Shown here one piece after another: positions 9,881 through 19,204 of a DNA stretch of 64,000 nucleotides. Within the stretch, counting starts at the first letter, position 1. Each line of letters begins with the position of its first letter. Origin of the DNA: Fulvia fulva (lineage: Eukaryota; Ascomycota; Dothideomycetes; Mycosphaerellales; Mycosphaerellaceae); NCBI RefSeq assembly GCF_020509005.1, contig NC_063015.1, forward strand, positions 2,294,001 through 2,358,000. Reading direction: 5' to 3'. Under the pieces are notes generated by a model, which was given only the letters and a program-made list of their open reading frames with translations, was not told where the DNA came from and searched no databases. Position numbers and translations under genes: made by a program.

Positions 9881-11917
9881 ATGGGCAACGAACAGTCTTC
9901 CATGCGATTAACAGAGGAGGAACGTGCGTACTGGCGGCAAAAAGGCTACGACGACTTCGGTGAGAAGTGCAGACCGGTTGATGCCGCCAATGCTGCTAAG
10001 AGAGAACGATGGCAGCGCGAGCAAGACGTCCAAGTCACGCAGCAGCAGAAGGACCAGAACTTGGCCGCACAAAAGGCAGCTGTCGATGCTCAAGTGAAGA
10101 AAGCTAGTGAAAAGGCAGCTTCTGAGCAAGCTGCTGCCAAAGCAAAGGCAGACCGAGAGACTGCTGAACACAACGCAGCGGAGGACCAAAAGAGACAACA
10201 AGCAAGAACAGAGGCGGCAGCTGCACGTACGGCTTCTGAGAAAGAGGCTCTCGAGAACCGGTTGGCATCAGCTCAGGAGAGCGTCGCTCAGTCTAAAGCG
10301 GCTCAAACCAAAGCGTCGCAGCAAGCACAACTCAGAGACAAGTTCCGCAAAGCCGAGCTGCCAACACGTCCACCGTTGGACGTCCGCCAGCAACCAACAG
10401 CGAGGCGACAGGATCAAGTTGATAGTCCCGACTCGTCCAGCGGCGATGATTACCTCTCGCAATGGGGTGTGAGGAAGGAGCACAGACAAGTCGATTCTCC
10501 GCTTGAGAGACCAACGGGGGAATCTCGACGGGTGGGTGACGACGATATGTTTGTCTCTACTAATGAAGACTCATCACGGCAAACATCCACGAGATCAATT
10601 AAACCGCTGCTTACTGTAGACGCCAATCCGAGGGTGTTGCAAAATGTTGCGTCCGCCGCTCATGCCAAAGGCCCAGCACCGTCCAGCATCACCGCAGCGA
10701 CACCCGTATCAGCGAGCGCTGTCTCACCCCGGTCAGCAAAAACGTCGCTAGCAAACACGAGAAAGCCATCCCAGACAAATGGGCCGCCATTTGCATCGAG
10801 TTCCGCCGCTGGTGTTAAGAGATCACTGCCCATAACGGACTTGTCCAGCCTTGGTCGAATAGCAAAGAAGCCACGCACGACAATGTCGACGTCAGCATCA
10901 CCACACTCGCCAAACCAGAACAACGCCTCTGGAGGGCTATCACCCCCAGAATGGTACACGAAGCTCAAGCCAGCTGGTCTGGTCAAAGGCGAGGGCGATG
11001 CAGACGGCATGTTGAAGAACGCGAGGGACTACATCAAGAAAGCCAAGGAGTCCTACCATGACGACAATTCCGCGAAGCCTCCAGAGCACTACTTCAATGA
11101 GCTACGTGAAGTGCTCCATAAGCTCACATTCAAGGAGGTCAATGCACAACTGTTGCGGAATAATCGAATGATGCACAACGAAGACAGTCTACCCCAAATT
11201 TTCGACAGAAGATTCGGCGGAGGTGTAAAATGGCCAGAAGACATCAAGGCGGACGCAGAAGAGTTGTACCAGAAGTGGAGAAGGCGCGACTTCGACACCG
11301 ACATGATGCGAGGCATAAATTTTACCATAGCTGGTCAACAAGGCGGCGACAGTATCAAGCCGGGAGCCAAAAGAGATGCAAAGAGAGCAGGCAACAATGG
11401 CCTAGTCAATGGGCAGTGGTGGCCTACACTGGTGTGTGCTGTCCGCGATGGCGCTCACGGTGCAACTGTGGCAGGTATCGCGGGAGAGAAGGACACTGGA
11501 GCTTACTCTTGCTTCATTTCCGGAGGCGGCGAACACTCATACCCAGACATTGACGAGGGAGAAATCGTTCAGTACTGCGGCACGGACTCTACGAACGGCG
11601 AAATCAGCTCTGGCACACAACTGATGCTCGAAAGCATGCGAAATGCTATACCAGTCCGTTTCATCCGCTCCAGCAAGGCCAAAAACAAGTCCAAGGAACC
11701 GTCTCAGTATGCGCCCCATTTAGGCTTCAGGTACGATGGACTATATGATGTGAAGAGCTACGAGATACTGGATCACAGACTCCACCGACATCGCTTCACC
11801 CTGGTCAGGCGACCTGGACAGGCACCTATCCGTGCTGGCGAGGGTCCTGAAGCAAGGCCTACGAAGCAAGAACGGGATGAATACCTAAAGCACAAGCGGC
11901 TCGCTGGCGGCAAGTAG
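9881..11917 (+). CDS. SRA-YDG domain protein with long coiled-coil N-terminus
   Basis: Single exon, 678 residues from ATG 9881 (MGNEQSSMRLTEEERAYWRQ). Residues 40-160 are a charged Ala/Gln/Lys/Glu-rich coiled coil; residues 160-345 are low-complexity and Ser/Thr-rich. The C-terminal 250 residues carry an SRA-YDG fold: LVCAVRDGAHGATVAGIAGE, GAYSCFISGGG, DEGEIVQYCGTDS and the FRYDGLYDVKSYE signature, ending in a basic tail. SRA domains flip out modified cytosines or read hemimethylated CpG (UHRF1, SUVH, bacterial McrB-like partners); fungal members are poorly characterised. No RING, PHD or SET domain is fused here. An N-terminal MGNEQ could be a myristoylation-like context, but that is weak. 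The ATG was chosen because family-like sequence starts there. Confidence 0.85.
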   Translation: MGNEQSSMRLTEEERAYWRQKGYDDFGEKCRPVDAANAAKRERWQREQDVQVTQQQKDQNLAAQKAAVDAQVKKASEKAASEQAAAKAKADRETAEHNAAEDQKRQQARTEAAAARTASEKEALENRLASAQESVAQSKAAQTKASQQAQLRDKFRKAELPTRPPLDVRQQPTARRQDQVDSPDSSSGDDYLSQWGVRKEHRQVDSPLERPTGESRRVGDDDMFVSTNEDSSRQTSTRSIKPLLTVDANPRVLQNVASAAHAKGPAPSSITAATPVSASAVSPRSAKTSLANTRKPSQTNGPPFASSSAAGVKRSLPITDLSSLGRIAKKPRTTMSTSASPHSPNQNNASGGLSPPEWYTKLKPAGLVKGEGDADGMLKNARDYIKKAKESYHDDNSAKPPEHYFNELREVLHKLTFKEVNAQLLRNNRMMHNEDSLPQIFDRRFGGGVKWPEDIKADAEELYQKWRRRDFDTDMMRGINFTIAGQQGGDSIKPGAKRDAKRAGNNGLVNGQWWPTLVCAVRDGAHGATVAGIAGEKDTGAYSCFISGGGEHSYPDIDEGEIVQYCGTDSTNGEISSGTQLMLESMRNAIPVRFIRSSKAKNKSKEPSQYAPHLGFRYDGLYDVKSYEILDHRLHRHRFTLVRRPGQAPIRAGEGPEARPTKQERDEYLKHKRLAGGK

Positions 11918-12124
11918 TGCCGCCGTCCCTAACGAAACCTCGTGCCGCGAGTGTCCTCTGGCGTCCAGAAGGCAGGATTATTTGGCATTTGCGCATAGAA
12001 CACTAGCTTCACATATGCTGCACAGGCAGCGTACAGGCAACACATACCCAATCAAGACCCAAAGACAACATCATCTAACACCTTCACATATCTCCTTATT
12101 TCATCCTCTGCATCACGATCAGCA

Positions 12125-13357
12125 TCACTTCTCCTTAACTTGGACCTCACATTTGGACTCACCGGTATTGTAATGCAGCAAACTGACTCTCACCACACCG
12201 TCGACAGGGTCCAGCCCCAGCACTTCAGCCAGCCTGTTGCTATAGAACGCACCCCAGCGACATCCAAAATCACTCCTAGCCTCTATCGCATCCACTACAT
12301 CCTTACTGCTCCTTCCCTTGACCGTGAAACTGATCACTGGCACCCGCTTCCTCCGATCCGCTGTCGGTTCACCATAGATTTGGTACGTCTCCGGCTTCGA
12401 AAGAAGGTACTCAATCAAGACATGTTGCAACTTCTCTTCATACACACTCGTTTGATCCCATGGAACGTCCTCCAGGTATTTACACACTTCCGGAATACTG
12501 GCAGTCAACTCGTAATTCGCCGCTGCCAAGCCCAAAAGATTCTCAAGCGTAGTAGTTGGCTTGAAGAAGTGGCCCAAAGTTCTAAGATGCTTTTGCGCGG
12601 CTTTGGAGGCGTACATTGAGGCAATATGAGGGCCGTAGAGTTTGTACCAGCTGAAGGAGTAGAAATCGACCTCGAAGTCGGTCACATCAATGGCGCGGTG
12701 AGGCGCATATGCGACGGCATCGACGCAGAGGAGAGCCCCGGGAATTTCATGGACCGTCTTCGCAATGGCCTTGACATCATTGATGGTTCCGAGAATGTTA
12801 GAGGTGTGTGTACAGGCTACCAGCTTGGTCTTCTCGCTCATCAGACCACGAAGAACGTTGCAATCGAGCTGAGGATTCTTCTTGTCCTCGGCGTTCCACC
12901 ATTTGAGAGTACAGCCCCGATCTTTGGCGAGTTGGACCCATGATGCAATGTTGGCCTCGTGGTTGGAAGAGTCCACGATGATCTCTGAGCCTGGAGTAAT
13001 GTAGTCGAAGAGACTGAGAGAAAGGTTCCGGAAGAGTTGCGTTGTGCTTGGGCCAAGGACGACACAATCCGGAGTGGTGTTGATGTATTTTGCTACTGCA
13101 GCACATCCTTTCTCGAAGAGGTCTGTTGACTGTGCAGAGACGGGATAACTAGCTCCCAGCTGGACGTTGTTGGAGTTCAAGTATGCAACGATGCTGGAAT
13201 AAAACGTCAGTATGTATCTGAACGGAACGATCACCTGCACTCACGAATCGATGACCTCTTTCAATACTTGGCTGCCACCTGAGTTGTCGAAGAAGACTTG
13301 CTTTTGGTTCAGAGCCGGAAAGTGGCTGCGAATCTTGGCGACATCGATTTCGGGCAT
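12125..13357 (-). CDS. Class V aminotransferase / cysteine-desulfurase-like PLP enzyme
   Basis: Two exons on the minus strand (13357-13245, 13193-12125) joined in phase across a 51-nt intron, 393 residues. N-terminus MPEIDVAKIRSHFPALNQKQ followed by VFFDNSGGSQ is typical of the family. Cofactor-site features: SSNHEAN, HTSNILGTIND, VDAVAYAPHR and the probable Schiff-base lysine in FSWYKLYGPH. The C-terminal substrate region has GAFYSNRL and a DGVVRVSLLHYNT ending. It is PLP-dependent and probably cytosolic, since no targeting peptide is visible. Whether it releases sulfur, racemises or transaminates cannot be told. It is divergent from a methyltransferase, which need not imply a shared pathway. 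Confidence 0.87.
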
Positions 13358-13721
13358 CGTCGATCTGTGTAGTACCGCCGAGTAACACAAAAAAGATCAG
13401 TGGTGTTCTTGTCTGCCATGATGGCGATGACAGGGCGTAAAGAACGAAGTTGTTCAACGTGTGGGTCCGGCAACTTGCATATCCCACCTGCCTAGCTAAG
13501 CATAGCTCTTTGCCTTCCATGCAAGCCGGTACAGCTGTGCCTTCCCAGCTGATAGAGCTGCCCTTGAACTCAGCTACACTTCCCGCGGCCAACTCAGGAC
13601 GTTGAACTCCATCGTCAAAGTGGCCGGGCGCAGATCGGCCAACAGATGTCGAGGGATCCTGGCCGATCAACCCTTGTGACTGCACCATCGGTCGAGGTCT
13701 TTGCCCACCGTGACCATCGAA
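13358..13721. promoter_or_regulatory. Divergent intergenic region (aminotransferase / methyltransferase)
   Basis: 364 bases between two divergent starts, presumably carrying both promoters. No specific element could be recognised. Minus-strand open frames cover it, but without splice sites or motifs that support a gene. Confidence 0.4.
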
Positions 13722-14684
13722 ATGAGTTCACCCGACAACAGCGACAAGTCTAAGTCCGTCGTCGACCTCTACGACAAAGACTACGACTTCTGGGACAACT
13801 ACATCGAAGGCCGCCCTCAGGTCCCGGACAGTTTCTTCGAGCGCATTCTCGCCTACCACTCGCAGCATAGCAACTGTTTTGCCCTCGCGCACGATGCCGG
13901 TGCAGGGGCTGCAGTACATTCCTATGCGTTTGCCGATGAGTTCGCCAAAGTGATTGTCTCGGACATCTCGGCCTCCAACATCTATGTGGCGAAGACTCGC
14001 TGGGGAGACACTGATCACTTCACGTACCGCGTCGGACGACTTCAGGATACGGCCGAAGACATCGCGGCTGGGAGTGTTGATCTCTTCTTTGTCAGTACGG
14101 CGATCCATTTCTGTGGTGATGAGGTGGGCAAAGCTATCGAGGAAGCCGCGCGACAGCTGAAATCTGGTGGCACGATCGCAGTATCAGCATTCGGGCCCGC
14201 CATCTTCGACGATCCGGAAGTGCAGAGGATTTGGTTGAAGCTATATCAGCAATCTGGTCATGTGCATGTTGCATCGCGGCCAGGTGGCAATCTGCTGCTG
14301 GACCCTTGGAAGATTGGGGCGAGCTCGTACGATGCTGTGCCTTTGCCGGTCGAGCTTTTTGAGCCGGGTGCGTTGAGGATCAAGCTCAACTTCAACATGA
14401 CGCCTGGATTCACGTGGAGGGAATTGCACACTCCACCCGAAGATGCGGATCTACTGCCTGAGTGGAGCCAGGTCGGACCGGATGATCAAATGTCATTTGA
14501 GAGTGACTCGGGTTGGAGGTTCGAATGGGAAGAAACACAGCTTAGGATGCACAAGCATTCAATGAGGTTCCCGAACGATGAGCAGGTCTCGAAGTTGTGG
14601 CTGGAAATGGTCGAGCTTGTGAAGAGCAGAGGCACTGTGAAAGGTGTCTGGCCAGCGATAATATTGCTTGCGACTCGGAGGTAG
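13722..14684 (+). CDS. SAM-dependent class I methyltransferase
   Basis: Single exon, 320 residues from ATG 13722 (MSSPDNSDKSKSVVDLYDKD). A Rossmann methyltransferase core is present: a degenerate glycine motif AHDAGAGAAVHSYAFADEF (motif I), VIVSDISASNI (motif II acidic end), SVDLFFVSTAIHF (motif IV) and ARQLKSGGTIAVSAFG (post-I/motif VI). The overall layout matches fungal trans-aconitate-methyltransferase-like proteins acting on small molecules. The C-terminal half, with several Trp residues, probably forms the substrate cap. Cytosolic; substrate unknown. The annotated start avoids a TTG seven codons upstream. Confidence 0.85.
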   Translation: MSSPDNSDKSKSVVDLYDKDYDFWDNYIEGRPQVPDSFFERILAYHSQHSNCFALAHDAGAGAAVHSYAFADEFAKVIVSDISASNIYVAKTRWGDTDHFTYRVGRLQDTAEDIAAGSVDLFFVSTAIHFCGDEVGKAIEEAARQLKSGGTIAVSAFGPAIFDDPEVQRIWLKLYQQSGHVHVASRPGGNLLLDPWKIGASSYDAVPLPVELFEPGALRIKLNFNMTPGFTWRELHTPPEDADLLPEWSQVGPDDQMSFESDSGWRFEWEETQLRMHKHSMRFPNDEQVSKLWLEMVELVKSRGTVKGVWPAIILLATRR

Positions 14685-14726
14685 CTATCGAAAGGTCCTG
14701 CACTGTGGTCAACGTAGCAGTCTCAC

Positions 14727-15677
14727 TCAAAGTGCTTGCTTGTACTGAGTGACATATTCAGACTCCTGTCCGCTGTACACGCTCTCGACCAGAGCATTGA
14801 GCCACCCGGCTAATCTCCAAGAGGCCTTCGCCAGCTGCAGCTCGACGATGGGGAACATCTTCTCAGCATACCCAGTCTTGAACAGATCGGTCGCATTGGT
14901 GAATGTGCTCGTGTAGACAGCCTTGCAGACAAGCCAATGCGAGTCTTCCGCCCACGCTTTCGGACATTGCGCACCTTGATCGACATCAAAGCCACACGCC
15001 GACCAGTCCTTCCTCGGTACTTTGAACATGTCCTTCCCGATGCGATCTAAGAGACCACCAAAGTACGGATCGAGCTGCTGGTCATCGAAACCCTCCCACT
15101 TCGAGGTTCCAGCGTAGAGGATCCACCTATCCCAGACGTCGTGAAGGTTACTAGCGGTATTGTTGAACAACACTTTCTCCCCATTCCCACCAGTCTTCGT
15201 ACTAGACGTATGCAACGGCTGTGCCACGTCACCAATCAAGTGAACGACCCACATCAACGCCTGCTGGCAGTTCAAATCCGGATGAGAAAAGTCGTATTCG
15301 TGGTCCTTGACCTTCTGAATACAGCCGCGCAGGATTCTCGTCTGATTCGTGATCTGAGCGACAACACAGTCGCCGCCGGCGCAGATGCCATCCCAGGTCA
15401 AAGGGCAGAGGTTGGGAAGTGTTTCGTTCATGCCGACGAAGTGCCAGTTGTAGCTGTAGGGTGCGTAGTCTTTACGAACTGTGTCAGCCCATCCGGCCGC
15501 ACGGCCAATGGAGTGATTCCATTTAGGATCGAGGAGGGCGCCTGTGATATTGAGGGTCCTGGGCTGGAGGAGCTTTTCGGCCACGAAGGCGATCTGGTTG
15601 TGGACTTGGAGGTGCCAGGCGGTTGCTGGTGTGGGGAGAAAAGCCAGCGCGGCGACGGTGAGAGATAGTAACTGCAT
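14727..15677 (-). CDS. Secreted S1/P1-type nuclease
   Basis: Single exon, 316 residues. The signal peptide MQLLSLTVAALAFLPTPATA ends immediately before Trp (mature start WHLQVHNQIA), as expected because the free N-terminal Trp ligates zinc in S1/P1 nucleases. Other metal ligands and family motifs are visible: NWHFVGMNET, ALMWVVHLIGDVAQPLHTSS (HxxGDxxQPLH), SNLHDVWDRWI and LAKASWRLAGWLN. Several N-glycosylation sites are present (NITG, NHSI, NQTR, NNTA, NATD). It degrades single-stranded DNA and RNA outside the cell, often for phosphate or nucleotide scavenging. Convergent with the methyltransferase, with a 42-base gap. An upstream in-frame ATG is rejected because it would bury the signal peptide. 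Confidence 0.95.
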   Translation of the reverse strand: MQLLSLTVAALAFLPTPATAWHLQVHNQIAFVAEKLLQPRTLNITGALLDPKWNHSIGRAAGWADTVRKDYAPYSYNWHFVGMNETLPNLCPLTWDGICAGGDCVVAQITNQTRILRGCIQKVKDHEYDFSHPDLNCQQALMWVVHLIGDVAQPLHTSSTKTGGNGEKVLFNNTASNLHDVWDRWILYAGTSKWEGFDDQQLDPYFGGLLDRIGKDMFKVPRKDWSACGFDVDQGAQCPKAWAEDSHWLVCKAVYTSTFTNATDLFKTGYAEKMFPIVELQLAKASWRLAGWLNALVESVYSGQESEYVTQYKQAL

Positions 15678-16653
15678 TTTGTACTGTAATATTGGTGAAC
15701 AGCTTGGTTCGTCGGTGGGGAGAGTGAAGTAGACGTCAGTCCAAAGCATGGAAGCAGCCATTTACGCTCAGCCAGCCACTTCTTTTCGTGCATCTCGTGG
15801 CGTCGACCTAGACGCGTCCAAAGGGTGGCGATGCTCTGACAACACAGTCCATGCAGACGACGTGAAACATGACAGCTTCTGCTCCGATGATGTCTTTGGC
15901 GTGATGAACAGCGACGCGACGCGCTTTGTGCAACAACCACCGGAAAGTACTGTGTTCATATTGTGGACATGGTTCGGCTGCATCCGCCGCTAGGAAATGA
16001 TCCCTGTCAGGTCCGTCAACAACCCAGGTGGGCAGGAGCGAAGCCATATAGTGTAAGACACTCCCGATAACGACCGTAGCCACACAGATACATCTCATAA
16101 CATCAAAATCTCTCCCGACCACGCAAATGGGTTGCCTCAGCAGTGACAATCCAGTCCCCTAAGGCTCGATATTCCATATCGAGACACAAAATCCCCTGAC
16201 TTAATCGGAATGCCCAAAAGCTACCAACGATTCATGCTATTCACCAAGGCCTGATTGACCAGATCACCCTCGACGCTAACGAACGTCACAAGGCTGCACG
16301 TCATCGAGGTACAGATCGGACCCAGTCCCACGGAACATCTCTCACCTTCTGACCCAAAGGCTCGGGAAGTTTTATTGCAATGCATGTGATTGCATGGAGT
16401 AGTCTGGGCATTAGCTCATGTCGTTCGGTACGCATAGCTGCGAGCGTGATCCCAGCTCCATGGCAGAGGAAAGATACCAACAGGTCCTGCTCTTGGATGC
16501 GCCTCCGGCGAGATGCACTGTCATGGCACGAACCTCTAGCCGCCGTGGCTCAAAGGAAGATAGCAACGTTGAGCGCTGCGAGACAGCTACAGTACCTTCG
16601 ATGCTGCCAATACGCTTGAGGCAAGGCGCGCTCTAGTGCTTCGGCTTTCCCAC
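15678..16653. other. Intergenic region with no supported gene
   Basis: About 975 bases upstream of the nuclease and downstream of the coiled-coil gene. Short frames on both strands show no motifs, and I see no repeats. It presumably contains the nuclease promoter and the 3' UTR of the next gene. Confidence 0.4.
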
Positions 16654-18099
16654 TCACGTTCGTGCCTGCTCTTGGTCCACCATACCGTCCATATCCTCCG
16701 ACCGTCCATCTTCCTCGCCATCCCACCTCGAAACCACAATCCACCCAATCTTATTCCCCGTCTTGTCCTCCCTTCCCTCCACTTTCTCCCTCTCCTGATG
16801 CGCCTCTATCCTCTCCTTATGCGCCTCTCTCCTCTCTTTCCCAGCATCCTTCTCCCGCTTGTTCATTTCCTTCTCCAAGTCCTTCAACAACTTCCATTCC
16901 TCCTTCTCAAACGACCGCCGTGCCTTCTCCGAATCCTTGCTCGCCACAATTCTACGCTCTACCTTTTCCTTTTCTTTCGCAAGCTTCCTTTCGATTTTCT
17001 CCGCCTCTTTCGTGCCTTCCTGCCATTTTTCATCCGAGTCTTTGAGCTTTTTCAGGTAGTCTTCGTGGCCTACAGATAAGAAGGGGTTAGCCATAGTCGA
17101 GAAGCATGTGGCAGTTCACAGAGTGCAGACTATGGAGTAATGCGCCTCGTGCAGCGCATGTCTCGCGCTGTCGACCATAGTCCAAGCCACCGCCCGATGC
17201 CTGGTGTCCTTCAAAAACGTACCTTTTGTGCATTCTTTGATCATCTTCTTGTGTTGCTTTGAAGCCATTCTTGTTGCCTGCGAGGCACCCATCCTGCAGA
17301 GAAGATTTTCTGGAGCTACGGCACCGGGGACGTTGAAATCGAGAGGCATGATGTATCCTTGCAAAGCCTGGATCCTGCGCATCCTGAAGTCGTCCTCAGT
17401 GCTGTCAGCATGTGCTACTTTTGCATCTTGCTTTGGCTTGGCGGCTGTATCTATGGTACTGTCAAACGCCTCCAAAGATCCCAATCGCAACTTAATGTCG
17501 GGTTGCCCAACCTTCGCCATCATCTCTGGCGTCGTCATGATAGTTACATGCAGATCGGCGGGATGGAAGAGATCAATGTTCACAGCTTTGACGTATGCCT
17601 TCGTGCGGCGATGCGATGTCGCGAACGAGGCGACTCCCGAAGCTGTCTGCAGACCCATACCTGCCCATTGCACCGGAGGTAGGCCGTGAAATTGGGACAT
17701 CACAGCTCCGGCCATGCCAGTGTATTGCATGACCGGGTTGGCGACAAAAGCTTCGTTTAGACCGTCGATGAAGGCTAGAAAGGTCGCCTGGTTGATCCCT
17801 TGACGTTCAAGCTCCGGGACATGTGCTCGAACGAACGGGCTGAAGAATGCACCCCGGCAAGATTTGGTTGTCTCTGACTGTTTGTCGGTGGTTGAGGCCT
17901 AAGTTTGGAGGCACGACAAAGACACTCACGAGGCAGAACGCATGGCAGTGGCATGGAGCCATCATTCAAGGGCGCTCACATCTCGTTTTGCGCTTGAAGA
18001 AATTGTAAGGTCCAAGTCCTCTACCACAGGGACTAAGGTCTTCTCTGAGCTGATAGCGCTCATCTCGTTGGTTCTGCTTGAGCGTTGCAAAGCTGCCAT
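16654..18099 (-). CDS. Conserved-looking fungal protein with C-terminal charged coiled coil
   Basis: Three exons on the minus strand: 18099-17980, 17898-17223 and 17069-16654, 403 residues, all joins in frame. The N-terminus (MAALQRSSRTNEMSAISSEK) looks disordered. A central region reads FFSPFVRAHVPELERQGINQ and ATFLAFIDGLNEAFVANPVM, followed by a Gly/Ala segment GLPPVQWAGMGLQTASGVAS that may be membrane-interacting. The last 130 residues are a Lys/Glu-rich coiled coil (EKIERKLAKEKEKVERRIVA) ending in a tryptophan-containing tail. I do not recognise a named family, but the splice sites and continuity across exons make the model convincing. Intron 2 (17070-17222) has a branch-site stretch nearly identical to one in the AtuA-like gene; see findings. 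Confidence 0.75.
17079..17112 (-). repeat. Intron segment shared with the AtuA-like gene, copy 1
   Basis: Lies in the 3' part of intron 2 of the coiled-coil gene and includes the branch-site-like GGCTAAC. On the minus strand it begins GCCACATGC and ends CCCTTCT just before the TGTAG acceptor. It matches 26018-26052 with 30 of 34 aligned bases identical and one single-base indel, counted by eye. Confidence 0.7.
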
Positions 18100-18317
18100 T
18101 GTTTTAAGCTATCCGTGGTCGGTGTAATATGTGGCCCTGCAAGACGCACTTGCTCTGCGATATAAGTCTTCACATATTCGAGTCTGCGCAATGCTTGCCT
18201 GTGCTAGACAACACGCGTCAATCTTTTTATACGCCCATTGTTGTCGGTTGGAGTGTCGATGCTAGCGCGGTTCCTTCAACACAGGCCGCCGATCCGCGGG
18301 ATCAGCTTACGCCAGGA

Positions 18318-19018
18318 TCACCGGGTCGTCGCACGTCCTGCAAGAGCCTGCTTAAGCTCGTCCTCCATCTTTTTCACCTGGTCGATCTCCAATGGCAAAA
18401 CGTACCAGTCGTCCTCATCAATCACGAGCTCGAAGTTCTCCAAGCTCTTGACCTGTCTGATCGCTCGTTTCAACCCTTTGAGCTCTAGCCGCATCCTTCG
18501 CAAGAAAAGTACTGCCGATCTCTCACTGTCGCCGCGCAAAGAACGGCGCTCCCAGGCAGACCCGATGCGGTCATCAGAGTAGAGGAGGAACCTGAAGGAT
18601 TTCAGTCTCGGAAGTCTTGTGATGAGTCGCATAGTGGCAGTGGCGTCGTCAGTTGTAACGATAACGACTTCCAGGCTCCGGATTGCTGCTAGTCGGAGGA
18701 GGCTGTGCCCTTGCACGAATCTAGTCACTTCACCAGCATATATTGCCAGAAGCCCGATCTCGTGCGTGTTGAAGTAGATGCCCGCTGCTCATGATACATC
18801 GCCCGACAAGACATAAGGAAGGCAAATCGTTTTGCCCAGGAGGCGTTCTTCTTGTTCTTCGCCAAGAACACCGGGCCGGGGCTTGTTCCTCTGTCCTCCG
18901 TATCTTGTAGTACAAGCTCGAAGATCATTATCCTTATCTCGGGGGGCATAGTGTAGAGCAGAGAATTCGGTTGAGCTGAAGGCGTGCTGATCTCAACGGC
19001 GCTTCTGGGAGGTGCCAT
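18318..19018 (-). pseudogene. F-box-like gene with a frameshift
   Basis: Frame 1 starts at ATG 19018 and holds an F-box-like start (SLLYTMPPEIRIMIFELVLQ) and AFLMSCRAMYHEQ. About 18785 the homologous reading moves to another frame (GIYFNTHEIGLLAIYAGEVT, then RFVQGHSLLRLAAIRSLEVV), which stays open to 18318. Fungal relatives read through this boundary without a break. No GT-AG pair of realistic intron size can repair it, so either the gene is broken or there is an indel in the assembly. The C-terminal half has leucine-rich helices (ELKGLKRAIRQVKSLENFEL). If intact it would be about 230 residues. Confidence 0.5.
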
Positions 19019-19204
19019 GGTGATGCAGCTGGCGAAAGAGCATGAATGCAGGATTGTGAGAATGCGAGGAAGGGATCGAAATACGCAATCTTTTCTTCAC
19101 TTCATCAGCTTGAGTGTCATTTGACGGTATCGGAAAAGTCTGAATATTCAAAACTTACAAGCTGGTCAGCATCGATATCTCCAAACTTTCCTTCGATGGA
19201 GTCT

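Noticed and set aside
17899..17965. Coiled-coil gene starting at ATG 17965 with a 31-nt intron
   Set aside because: Too short for a fungal intron; a start at 18099 with an 81-nt intron fits the phase and gives a sensible N-terminus.
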